Shown in pieces: positions 25,643 to 34,097 of a DNA stretch of 34,097 nucleotides. Origin of the DNA: Pleurocapsaceae cyanobacterium CSU_1_1 (GTDB lineage Bacteria > Cyanobacteriota > Cyanobacteriia > Cyanobacteriales > Xenococcaceae); contig JAAUOU010000045.1 in the NCBI GenBank assembly GCA_012034765.1, positions 1-34,097 of the forward strand, given 5' to 3'. The notes beneath the pieces are model-generated. The model was given only the letters and a program-made list of their open reading frames with translations. It was not told the origin of the DNA and searched no databases. Both the position numbers and the translations under genes were made by a program. Position 1 is the first letter of the stretch. Every line of letters starts with the position of its first letter.

Positions 25643-26117
25643 GAATGATTAGAGATGCTAAATAAAACTAACTTCTTTAATTATCGCTTACTTGTCAAAG
25701 TAAACACAAAACGAATGTCAGTTTCCATAAGTAATTCGTCTACAAACTCTGCTTCCAGACCTTTTAAAACCTTTGGCAGAGTTATGTGGCGTCTAGAAAA
25801 TCTATTTTCGAGGGCGTGGCGATCGCTTCGAGCTTGAATCTAAAACTTCCAAACTCCAACCCATAAGTTCAACTAAATTCCTGGAGATTTATCATTTAGA
25901 AATTTTTAATAATTGGTTACAGTACCGTGATATGATTTCTGGGTACTGTGACTGAAAAGCATTACTGCAAGGTTCGTAGTATTGCCCAGTAGTGCCTTAG
26001 TAAACAATTATTGGGCTAAGGTAAATTCCATTATTTTAATGGATAAATAGCTGCTTAAATTGATTTACATTATATATATGTAAAAAAATTTAGTGGTAGC
26101 AGTAACCAAAAATAAGA
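25643..26117 (+). other. Non-coding region upstream of the atp operon
   Basis: No credible gene occurs between brnT and atp1. The left part (to about 25850) holds short open stretches on both strands without start codons or recognisable protein. The right part is a run of hairpins, listed separately, that probably lies in or near the atp leader. A promoter cannot be fixed; AT-rich TATATAT at 26071-26077 is inside a hairpin loop. Confidence 0.55.
25919..26084 (+). ncRNA. Series of five hairpins upstream of atp1
   Basis: Five inverted repeats follow each other. ACAGTACC (25919-25926) pairs with GGTACTGT (25942-25949). GCATTACTG (25959-25967) pairs with CAGTAGTGC (25987-25995), including one GU pair. 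CCTTAG (25995-26000) pairs with CTAAGG (26016-26021). CCATTA (26028-26033) pairs with TAATGG (26037-26042). TTTACAT (26064-26070) pairs with ATGTAAA (26078-26084). This could be the structured leader of the atp operon or a separate small RNA ending before it. I match it to no known RNA family. Confidence 0.4.
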
Positions 26118-26591
26118 ATGGATCCGCATTCGAGTAACGTACCTTTGTCTAATCAATCTCCCGAACCATTACTAGTTCAAGACGAGCAGATTACTCATCA
26201 TGATGCTAATGCTTTAGAAGTTCATGATTCAATGGCAGATTTTTATCAACTACAGCGATCGCTGTTGTTGACTACTCTGGTATTGATGGGAATCATTTTT
26301 TTCCCCGTGTGGTATTTTTGCTCCCTAAACACTGCTGGCAATTATTTATTGGGTGCAGCTGTCGGACTTGTATATTTGAGAATGTTAGCCAAAGATGTTG
26401 AACGTCTAGGTCAGCAACGTCTCGGTGGTAAAGGGTTAGGAGTTTTTGTCATCCTGATACTAGTTGCCAGTAAATGGCAACAGTTACACATTCTTCCTGT
26501 CTTTCTTGGATTTCTGACTTATAAGCCAGCGATCGTTATCTACACTGTGAAGTCAATCTTTTGGTCAGCAGAAACAGAAAATGACGCTTGA
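26118..26591 (+). CDS. atp1: ATP synthase subunit I (Atp1/CGL160-like assembly factor)
   Basis: A 157-residue membrane protein at the head of the atp operon. The first 50 residues are polar; four hydrophobic segments follow (about 50-70, 73-88, 110-125 and 130-145). Subunit I is not part of the finished enzyme; homologues, including plastid CGL160, help assemble the c-ring. The segment [20 protein letters not shown] and [13 protein letters not shown] are features I recall for cyanobacterial Atp1. A non-coding, structured 323-base gap separates it from atpB. Confidence 0.85.
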   Translation: MDPHSSNVPLSNQSPEPLLVQDEQITHHDANALEVHDSMADFYQLQRSLLLTTLVLMGIIFFPVWYFCSLNTAGNYLLGAAVGLVYLRMLAKDVERLGQQRLGGKGLGVFVILILVASKWQQLHILPVFLGFLTYKPAIVIYTVKSIFWSAETENDA

Positions 26592-26914
26592 AATAAGAGA
26601 TTTTTAAAGAAACTACCAGAACAGTTTTAATAGAAGCTTTTAGCTCTTAGCCTCTAGAGTAGGAGTATTATTATTCTCACTCTTAGAAGCAGAATAAGCT
26701 TGGGAAACCTAAGCATTTCCTTCGCTGAATAAGTTAGTACCGCAGGGCTTGCGGGGAAAGAAATTGACTATCAAATAGTCGTACTGTCGGTGATTCAATG
26801 GTACTAATCATTGTTTTTAGATAAGTGGCTTGGGGTAGTAAGTACCTAATCGCGAGATTGGGGATCCTTTAGTTTACTGAGGGAGTATGTCACTGTTTTG
26901 TTCAATCTAGGCAT
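26592..26914 (+). ncRNA. Structured intercistronic region between atp1 and atpB
   Basis: There is no gene in this stretch. Inverted repeats are dense from 26698 to 26862. GCTTGGG (26698-26704) pairs with CCTAAGC (26708-26714). GTTAGTACC (26733-26741) pairs with GGTACTAAT (26800-26808), enclosing GACTAT (26766-26771) with ATAGTC (26775-26780) and an alternative CCGCA (26740-26744) with TGCGG (26750-26754). CCTAATC (26845-26851) pairs with GATTGGG (26856-26862) closing a GCGA tetraloop of the GNRA type. It could be an atpB leader or an independent RNA. It lies in a different gap from the published ATPC motif, which I recall between subunits a and c. Confidence 0.45.
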
Positions 26915-27658
26915 ATGGAAATTCTAGGTGCTTTGACTTTTCTAAATACTTATACCCTGGCAGAATTAGAAGTTGGCGAACATTTTCTTTGGAAAATTGG
27001 CAACTTTACAGTTCATGGACAGGTTTTTCTCAATTCTTGGATCGTCATAGGTCTTTTAGTAATAGCTTCTCTAGCTGCCACGCGGAACATTCAAAAAATT
27101 CCTAGTGGTATTCAAAACTTCATGGAGTTTGTCCTAGAGTTTATTCGAGATTTGGTGAGAAATCAGATCGGCGAAAAAGAATATCGTGACTGGGTGCCTT
27201 TCATCGGCACTTTGTTTTTGTTCATCTTTGTGTCAAATTGGTCAGGTGCGTTAGTGCCTTGGAAACTCGTTGAGTTACCATCGGGTGAATTAGCTGCTCC
27301 TACAAATGACATTAATACCACGGTGGCTCTAGCATTGCTTACTTCCTTGGCGTATTTTTACGCTGGGTTGAAGAAGAAAGGACTGAGTTACTTCAAACAC
27401 TATATTGAACCAACTCCTGTTTTACTTCCTATTGCAATCCTCGAAGATTTCACCAAGCCTCTTTCTCTAAGTTTCCGTCTGTTTGGTAATATTTTGGCTG
27501 ACGAATTAGTAGTTGCTGTACTAGTACTCTTAGTTCCGTTATTCATTCCCTTACCAGTAATGGCTCTAGGCTTATTTACTAGTGCGATTCAAGCTTTGGT
27601 GTTTGCTACCCTTGCAGGAGCATATATACACGAAGCTTTAGTAGATCATCACGATTAA
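26915..27658 (+). CDS. atpB: F0F1 ATP synthase subunit a
   Basis: Subunit a (atpI in older cyanobacterial naming), 247 residues, the proton channel beside the c-ring in the thylakoid membrane. The essential arginine is in the helix [20 protein letters not shown]. The late helix [20 protein letters not shown] holds the conserved glutamine. The N-terminal [17 protein letters not shown] is typical of cyanobacteria and plastids. A hairpin with a T-rich tail follows the gene. Confidence 0.96.
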   Translation: MEILGALTFLNTYTLAELEVGEHFLWKIGNFTVHGQVFLNSWIVIGLLVIASLAATRNIQKIPSGIQNFMEFVLEFIRDLVRNQIGEKEYRDWVPFIGTLFLFIFVSNWSGALVPWKLVELPSGELAAPTNDINTTVALALLTSLAYFYAGLKKKGLSYFKHYIEPTPVLLPIAILEDFTKPLSLSFRLFGNILADELVVAVLVLLVPLFIPLPVMALGLFTSAIQALVFATLAGAYIHEALVDHHD

Positions 27659-27670
27659 ATTAAGAGGTGG

Positions 27671-27753
27671 AATTTAGAAGCAATCTAACTTCTAAATTTT
27701 GTTTGAGTGTTGAAGCATATTACTTTAATTTTGATAGCTTCACGCATTTTTTT
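27671..27753 (+). terminator. Partial terminators/attenuator between atpB and atpE
   Basis: AATTTAGAAG (27671-27680) and CTTCTAAATT (27689-27698) form a perfect 10-bp stem with an 8-nt loop, followed by TTGTTT. A second, weaker pair, TGAAGC (27711-27716) with GCTTCA (27737-27742), is followed by a seven-T run at 27747-27753. In an operon these could end part of the transcripts, or mark a 5' end for atpE mRNA, and so help set relative amounts of a and c. Confidence 0.55.
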
Positions 27754-27783
27754 AAGTTCTTTCAGTAAATTTAAAGTAGGTAA

Positions 27784-28029
<246 letters not shown>

Positions 28030-28110
28030 ATTTTTCTAAAAATCTGTTAGGGATACTCAAGAGAGTGTCTCTACAGGTTTGATTGTTCAATCCAATTTGC
28101 CCTATAGAAA

Positions 28111-28542
28111 ATGTTTGATTTTGATGCGACTTTGCCTTTAATGGCAGTGCAGTTTTTGCTCTTAACAGCACTGTTGAACGCAGTATTTTACAAGCCATTA
28201 ATGAAGGTGCTGGATGAACGAGAGGATTATCTTCGCAGTGGCGATACTGGTTCTAAGGATAAGCTAGCTAAAGCGGAAAGCATTGTCAAAGAATATGAGA
28301 GACAAATAGCCCAAGCGCGGCGAGAATCTCAAGATCTGATCCAAAAAGCCCAAGCAGAAGCCAAGGAAATTACGACAACTAAAATAGCCACGGCTCAACA
28401 AGAAGTTCAATCCCAAAGAGAAGCAGCAACTCAAGAAATAGAGCAGCAGAAAGCAGCCGCTTTTGCCACTTTAGAGCAGCAAGTAGATTCTCTATCTCGT
28501 CAAATCTTAGAAAAAATACTCGACCCAGAATTAGTTAAATAA
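28111..28542 (+). CDS. atpF2: F0F1 ATP synthase subunit b'
   Basis: Subunit b' (also named atpG in cyanobacteria), 143 residues, one half of the peripheral stalk found in phototrophs. One N-terminal membrane helix (about 8-28, [20 protein letters not shown]) is followed by [13 protein letters not shown] and a long charged coiled coil, with repeated A, Q, E and K. It precedes subunit b by 48 bases; the two genes are a duplicated pair that form a heterodimer. Confidence 0.94.
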   Translation: MFDFDATLPLMAVQFLLLTALLNAVFYKPLMKVLDEREDYLRSGDTGSKDKLAKAESIVKEYERQIAQARRESQDLIQKAQAEAKEITTTKIATAQQEVQSQREAATQEIEQQKAAAFATLEQQVDSLSRQILEKILDPELVK

Positions 28543-28590
28543 AGATTAATTGCGGTCATAAATGAAAAAAATAACAAAACTCAACTGGGT

Positions 28591-29124
28591 ATGATAGAGA
28601 CCTTATTATTTCTAGCAGAAGCACACTCAGAGGTTGAAAGTGGTTTTGGTTTAAACTTAGATATTTTTGAAACAAACCTAATCAACCTTACTCTCCTCGT
28701 GGGAATACTAGTTTATTTTGGTAAACCAGTACTGAGCAAAATTTTGACCGAAAGACGTAGCAAAATTGCCGAACAGATTCAGGCAGTTGAGCAGAAGCAA
28801 AAACAAGCCGAAGTTACTCTAGCAAAAGAACAGAAAAAACTAGAGGAAGCTAAAGTAATAGCAGCCAAAATTCGCTCTGAAGCAACTACAAACGCTCAAA
28901 AAGCAAGAGAAACGATCTTAGCTCAAGGAGAAAAAGAGGTTCAACGCCTTAAAGAAGTTGCAGGTAAAGACCTGAGTTCTGAACAGGAAAAAGCGATCGC
29001 CCAGCTAAGAGAACGTGTCGTAGGGTTAGCTTTAGAACGGACAAGATCTCAAATGGAAAATGTGTTGAACGATGACGTACAGCGCAAGCTAATCGACAGC
29101 AGTATCGCTAAATTAGGAGGTTAA
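28591..29124 (+). CDS. atpF: F0F1 ATP synthase subunit b
   Basis: Subunit b, 177 residues. A membrane helix at about 29-48 ([20 protein letters not shown]) follows a lumenal N-terminus ([12 protein letters not shown]) that is longer than in b', as expected for cyanobacteria. The rest is a coiled coil ([20 protein letters not shown] onward) ending in the delta-binding region. The next gene starts 5 bases after its stop, so translation is coupled. Confidence 0.95.
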   Translation: MIETLLFLAEAHSEVESGFGLNLDIFETNLINLTLLVGILVYFGKPVLSKILTERRSKIAEQIQAVEQKQKQAEVTLAKEQKKLEEAKVIAAKIRSEATTNAQKARETILAQGEKEVQRLKEVAGKDLSSEQEKAIAQLRERVVGLALERTRSQMENVLNDDVQRKLIDSSIAKLGG

Positions 29125-29129
29125 TCATC

Positions 29130-29681
29130 ATGAGTGGAACTCTAATCAATAGTGAAGTTGGAGAACCCTATGCTCAGGCATTAATGTCTCTAGCACAGCA
29201 ACGTGATTTAACTAATCAGTTTGGTGAAACTTTTCGTTCTCTAGATTCTTTACTTTCGGAGTCCAAAGAATTTAAAGACTTTGTGCTTAACCCAGTAATT
29301 AAAGGGGAAGATAAAAAAGCAGTCCTCAAGCAAGTGTTAGGTAGCAACGCAAACCCTTACTTAGTTAATTTCATGATGCTTTTGGTTGATAAGAGGCGGA
29401 TTGTCTTTTTAGAGCCAATTGTCGAGCAATATCTGAACTTACTACGTAAGCTGAATCAAACCGTTCTAGCAGAAGTCACTTCCGCTACAGAGTTAAGCGA
29501 TTCCCAAAAGCAGAACATAATTGAGAAAGTAAAAGCGATCGCTGATGCTCGTGATGTAGAGCTAAAAACCAGCATTGACTTCGACTTGATTGGTGGGGTT
29601 ATTATCAAAGTTGGCTCAAAAGTTATTGATGCCAGCATTCGCGGACAACTCCGTCGTATTAGCATCAGCTTAAATCAATAA
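29130..29681 (+). CDS. atpH: F0F1 ATP synthase subunit delta
   Basis: Subunit delta (OSCP-like; atpD in older cyanobacterial naming), 183 residues, linking the b/b' stalk to the top of the alpha3beta3 head. The helical N-terminal domain begins [14 protein letters not shown]. The C-terminal signature [20 protein letters not shown] is the family motif. Ribosome-binding sequence AGGAGG overlaps the end of atpF. 84 bases separate it from atpA. Confidence 0.96.
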   Translation: MSGTLINSEVGEPYAQALMSLAQQRDLTNQFGETFRSLDSLLSESKEFKDFVLNPVIKGEDKKAVLKQVLGSNANPYLVNFMMLLVDKRRIVFLEPIVEQYLNLLRKLNQTVLAEVTSATELSDSQKQNIIEKVKAIADARDVELKTSIDFDLIGGVIIKVGSKVIDASIRGQLRRISISLNQ

Positions 29682-29744
29682 ATCACAAACCAGACGCAGC
29701 AACTATCTTAGCGATTGCGTTGACAAAAATAAGAAAAAAACTAA

Positions 29745-31283
<1,539 letters not shown>

Positions 31284-31291
31284 ATTTTAAA

Positions 31292-31388
31292 GGTAATGGG
31301 TAATGGGTAATGGGTAAGCAGGACATAGGGAATCAATAATACTGACCTATTGCCTATTACTTATTACTTTATCCCTAACCCCTACCCC
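31292..31388. repeat. Facing heptanucleotide repeats between atpA and the gamma gene
   Basis: Three perfect GGTAATG units plus a partial fourth (31292-31317) are followed after about 29 bases by a complementary, degenerate heptad series from 31347 (CTATTGC, CTATTAC, TTATTAC, TTTATCC, CTAACCC, CTACCCC). The arms can pair in RNA. Such STRR heptamers are a known cyanobacterial intergenic repeat. It sits inside the operon without a T-tract. Confidence 0.8.
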
Positions 31389-31408
31389 CTATAACCTTTT
31401 AAAAAAAT

Positions 31409-32359
31409 ATGGCTAATTTAAAAGCGATTCGCGATCGCATCGCGTCAGTTAAAAATACGAAGAAAATCACCGAAGCAATGCGTTTGGTTGCTGCTGCTAA
31501 GGTTCGTCGCGCTCAAGAACAAGTTAACTCAACTCGTCCTTTTGCCGATAGTTTAGCGCAGGTGCTTTACAATATCCAGGGCAAACTTCAGTTTGAAGAT
31601 GTTGAGCTGCCTTTGCTCCAACAAAGAGAAATTAAAAAAGTTGCTCTACTAGTAGTTAGTAGCGATCGCGGTTTATGTGGTGGTTATAATGCTAACGTAA
31701 TTCGACGCGCCGAAAACAGAGCTAAAGAATTAACCGCTCAGGGTATTGAGTATACCTATGTTGTAATTGGACGAAAAGCAACCCAATACTTTGGTAACGA
31801 AACCCGTAATGCGCCGATCGAAAAAAGCTTTGTTGGTTTAGAGCAGATACCTACTGCTCCTGAAGCTGCGGAAATTGGGGATGAATTATTATCTTTATTT
31901 TTGTCAGAAGAAGTAGACAAAGTAGAGCTAATCTATACCAAGTTTGTTTCTTTAATTGCTTCTAAACCTGTAATTCAAACCTTACTACCTTTAACAACTC
32001 AAGGGTTAGCAGTCAAAGATGATGAAATCTTCCGTCTGACTACTAAAGGTGGAAAATTTGGTGTGGAAAGAGAAAGCGTCACTTCAGAAGTTGAATCATA
32101 TCCTCAAGATACAATATTTGAACAAGACCCAGTTCAGATTTTAGATGCTTTACTACCTCTTTATCTCAATAATCAGATTTTGCGCTCTTTACAAGAAGCA
32201 GCAGCGAGTGAGCTAGCAGCCAGAATGACGGCGATGAATAATGCTAGTGAAAATGCGACAGATCTGATGGGCAATTTAACCTTGTCCTACAACAAAGCTA
32301 GACAAGCTGCAATTACACAGGAACTTTCCGAGGTAGTTGCTGGTGCTAATGCTTTGTAA
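31409..32359 (+). CDS. atpG: F0F1 ATP synthase subunit gamma
   Basis: Subunit gamma (atpC in cyanobacterial naming), 316 residues, the rotating central shaft. The N-terminal helix starts [20 protein letters not shown] and the C-terminal helix includes [19 protein letters not shown] and [17 protein letters not shown]. The central region (about 195-235) carries the extra loop found only in phototrophs. As in other cyanobacteria, the plastid redox-cysteine pair is missing from that loop. It ends the operon, with a terminator 74 bases downstream. Confidence 0.97.
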   Translation: MANLKAIRDRIASVKNTKKITEAMRLVAAAKVRRAQEQVNSTRPFADSLAQVLYNIQGKLQFEDVELPLLQQREIKKVALLVVSSDRGLCGGYNANVIRRAENRAKELTAQGIEYTYVVIGRKATQYFGNETRNAPIEKSFVGLEQIPTAPEAAEIGDELLSLFLSEEVDKVELIYTKFVSLIASKPVIQTLLPLTTQGLAVKDDEIFRLTTKGGKFGVERESVTSEVESYPQDTIFEQDPVQILDALLPLYLNNQILRSLQEAAASELAARMTAMNNASENATDLMGNLTLSYNKARQAAITQELSEVVAGANAL

Positions 32360-32432
32360 TACGAGGTTGATTAGCTAGTTTTAAGCTTTAAGCTCTAAGA
32401 GAAATTATAAATTCATACATAAATTTAAGACA

Positions 32433-32462
32433 ACGTTCAGAGGAAATCTGAGCGTTTTTTTT
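32433..32462 (+). terminator. Intrinsic terminator of the atp operon
   Basis: ACGTTCAGA (32433-32441) pairs with TCTGAGCGT (32447-32455), a 9-bp stem with one GT pair and a 5-nt loop, followed by an eight-T run ending at 32462. It closes the atp operon before the convergent CHAD gene. Confidence 0.88.
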
Positions 32463-32516
32463 ATTGATTGGTTTAGCCGTAGTTTATTCAATTGAAAACT
32501 GCTACATTTTCTGATG

Positions 32517-33476
32517 TTAAGCTTGCTGTATTATCTGCCTGAATTCTGTGCGAGTTTTGTCTGCCAAGAATTGTTTCTGTGAAATTTGCCATTCTAGCCA
32601 TTTTTGAGATTGAGTTTTTAAGAGTAAACTAGCTAGTTCTGGTAATTTTTCAGCGATTGGCGAGCGCAATACTTTTTCTAGTACCTCGGTCAAAACATGA
32701 ATATCTTGAATCTGTCCCAAAATCTCTTGAACTCCTTCTATTTTTTTCAGGTAAAGATGATAAGATTCTCCGTAAAATTGAGAAAACAGTTCTAAACTGT
32801 AGCGGGTTTTCTTGGCTGATTTACGTAAATCATGTAACAAACTACCTTCTAATTTTAATAGTCGATCTATTGCATCCATATTCAAAATAGCCGAAGATTC
32901 AATTTCACCCTCTTGAAAATTTACTCCTACTAACCAGCCTGGATGAATTAAAAATTGGCAAACCTGGGGTAAAAGCAAGTCTGACAGTACAAAATCAAGA
33001 GAGTAATCGCCAGATACTGTATATTTTGGTTCTTCAAGCCAATCATTTAATTCCTGCTTGAAATTTAAATATAGTTTGCTGTTGAGAGTTTTGCGCACCT
33101 GTTTTAATTCATGTTGGCGTTTTTTACCCAGGGATTTGATTACTTTATCCAACTTCTTCTGCTCTTTGGCAGGCAATAGGGGTCTATAATTATCAGTTAA
33201 GACAGCTAGCAAAACATCTAAGTCTCTCAGTCTACCTATAGAATGCCCGATTTTAGCTATATTTTTAACCGTCACGTTCTTTGGTAAATCTATCGCTAAA
33301 GCCAAGCCAGCGATCGCACTTCGTAAGCGCCTCATGCCTACCCGCATCTGATGCAGTTCTTCTGGGTCTTTATCCTTAAGTACTCCTGCTTCGTGCTTAA
33401 ATATTCGCCGACTGTGTTTGGCGATCGCTCGTTCTGCCAGTTCTTTTAAAGTAATTACACTATTGCTATCGTTCAT
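32517..33476 (-). CDS. CHAD domain-containing protein
   Basis: A 319-residue all-helical CHAD protein. The conserved histidine and basic face are in LHQMRVGMRRLRSAI (H42), then GRLRDLDVLLAVL, and a second repeat has LHDLRKSAKKTRYSLELFS with LGQIQDIHVLTEVL. CHAD domains bind inorganic polyphosphate, and many sit on polyphosphate granules; this is inferred from the family. There is no attached CYTH triphosphatase domain. It lies 16 bases after the next small gene, so both are probably one transcript. Confidence 0.9.
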   Translation of the reverse strand: MNDSNSVITLKELAERAIAKHSRRIFKHEAGVLKDKDPEELHQMRVGMRRLRSAIAGLALAIDLPKNVTVKNIAKIGHSIGRLRDLDVLLAVLTDNYRPLLPAKEQKKLDKVIKSLGKKRQHELKQVRKTLNSKLYLNFKQELNDWLEEPKYTVSGDYSLDFVLSDLLLPQVCQFLIHPGWLVGVNFQEGEIESSAILNMDAIDRLLKLEGSLLHDLRKSAKKTRYSLELFSQFYGESYHLYLKKIEGVQEILGQIQDIHVLTEVLEKVLRSPIAEKLPELASLLLKTQSQKWLEWQISQKQFLADKTRTEFRQIIQQA

Positions 33477-33492
33477 CGTTTATCATCGCCCA

Positions 33493-33756
33493 TTAATCAG
33501 GGGTAAAGTTGTCATTGTCCAAAAATTCTTGTTTAGATTGCTCTAGCTGTCGCCAAAGCTGCTTAATTTGCCTATAAGTTTCTTCAGGAGTGATTTTGCC
33601 ATTGGTTTCCAAATTGCAAAGACAGGATGCCTGTTGGGCAAACTCTTGTAAATTGGCATTGAAAGCTAAGTTATTAGGAGTAAACTCGCCATGGTATCTG
33701 TCTAACGGGTTCAAAAAACCTTTTTTAAGGTTTTGTGGTTCTTGTGGCATGGTCAA
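33493..33756 (-). CDS. Small conserved cyanobacterial protein (DUF7219-like)
   Basis: An 87-residue soluble protein. The conserved-looking core is FLNPLDRYHGEFTPNNLAFN, then NLQEFAQQASCLCNLETNGK and ITPEETYRQIKQLWRQL. I recall this pattern as a short cyanobacterial family labelled DUF7219, but have not checked. The start could also be M3 (33750). Function unknown; coupling to the CHAD gene is the only context. Confidence 0.65.
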   Translation of the reverse strand: MTMPQEPQNLKKGFLNPLDRYHGEFTPNNLAFNANLQEFAQQASCLCNLETNGKITPEETYRQIKQLWRQLEQSKQEFLDNDNFTPD

Positions 33757-34004
33757 TTTTCTAGATACTTACTTTATTTATTTATAAATAAAAATATACA
33801 GGAGATAAGTTGAAGAAGTTGTGAGTCTTAAGATAGATTAAAAGTTTAAAATCTAAAATTACAAATAACTACAAACAATATTGTTAGCAATTTAATAGCT
33901 TTAATTAGCAAAGTCTACAAAACTAACAACTATATTGTCATTTATTAGTTATATTTCATAAAACTAGACGATTTTTGGCATAATTGAGGGGGGGGAAGAC
34001 AGGG
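33757..34004. other. AT-rich gene-free stretch with eight-G run
   Basis: No gene is seen. The sequence is very AT-rich, apart from a run of eight G at 33988-33995. It separates the DUF7219-like gene from the partial frame at the right edge. Confidence 0.5.
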
Positions 34005-34097
34005 CTATTTCATTCTAAAAAGAGACGCGATATGTTTTAGGCTGAATTGGCATTTGCGCTGTGCCTGAGCCATATTGTCAAATCCAGCATCTCGATA
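34005..34097 (-). CDS. Possible C-terminal end of a gene running off the window
   Basis: An open frame enters from the right edge and ends at TAG (34005-34007), giving the last 30 residues: YRDAGFDNMAQAQRKCQFSL and then KHIASLFRMK. It is protein-like but too short to identify, and a second frame is open for 19 codons over the same bases. The call is weak. Confidence 0.25.
   Translation of the reverse strand, partial: YRDAGFDNMAQAQRKCQFSLKHIASLFRMK

Noticed and set aside
25655-25837. 60-residue plus-strand frame
   Set aside because: Serine/arginine-rich with no recognisable domain, in a region where the opposite strand is also open; no support as a gene.
25681-25842. Minus-strand frame ending FVFTLTSKR
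   Set aside because: No start codon except an ATG near its end; could be a remnant, but cannot be supported as a gene.

Overview
This window comes from a cyanobacterium. It carries psbB and psbT (photosystem II), the cyanobacterial-type ATP synthase operon (atp1, a, c, b', b, delta, alpha, gamma), a CruP-type lycopene cyclase homologue, and small families I know only from oxygenic phototrophs (DUF751, DUF2854, DUF3285). The HIP1 octamer GCGATCGC is very frequent (more than 35 copies by eye), and the DNA is AT-rich. The gene set and HIP1 density suit a beta-cyanobacterium, perhaps a unicellular or baeocystous one; I cannot name the genus. The content is mostly chromosomal housekeeping. I see no prophage, insertion sequence, CRISPR array, rRNA or tRNA.

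Layout. 0.3-2.4 kb: cruP on the minus strand, then an open frame for a small LuxR/PedR-like regulator without a usable start. 2.6-6.4 kb, plus strand: a copper P1B-ATPase, a DUF751 gene, a rhomboid protease and a YkgJ-type cysteine-cluster protein. 6.4-11.6 kb, mainly minus: trpD, then after a plus-strand pentapeptide-repeat gene, a run reading DUF3285, ybeY, dgkA, trpG and a divergent metallo-beta-lactamase-fold protein, with a phytol-kinase-like gene upstream. 11.8-15.1 kb, plus: an MscS-type channel, an M48 metalloprotease and a KDPG aldolase. 15.1-16.9 kb: DUF2854 (minus), a 59-residue acidic protein, a GNAT acetyltransferase and a 108-residue cyanobacterial protein. 17.2-23.3 kb, plus: psbB, psbT, nrdR, rpsA, a HAD phosphatase and metK. 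23.8-25.6 kb: a methyltransferase and a BrnT/BrnA toxin-antitoxin pair. 26.1-32.4 kb: the atp operon, closed by a good intrinsic terminator. 32.5-33.8 kb, minus: a CHAD protein and a small conserved gene. A partial frame runs off the right edge.

The strongest unusual signal is that five separate genes (DUF751, MscS, M48 protease, psbB, metK) are each broken by exactly one missing base inside or beside a homopolymer. Restoring one base gives a normal full-length family member each time. Because psbB and metK are core genes, the likeliest explanation is homopolymer deletion error in the read or assembly. I therefore annotate all five as whole genes. The DUF751 case also falls on a textbook -1 slippery heptamer, so it deserves its own check.

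The best candidates for undescribed biology are RNA structures in the atp region. There are five consecutive hairpins upstream of atp1, and a roughly 165-nt multi-hairpin segment between atp1 and atpB that includes a GCGA (GNRA) tetraloop stem. A perfect 10-bp hairpin plus T-rich tail lies between atpB and atpE, where it could adjust a:c stoichiometry. Other non-coding structure includes a 13-bp bulged stem in the psbB leader, a 12-bp hairpin between psbB and psbT, a 16-bp near-perfect inverted repeat ahead of the methyltransferase, and two heptanucleotide (STRR-like) repeat tracts. All assignments are from reading the sequence and remembered family features; nothing was searched or folded by computer.
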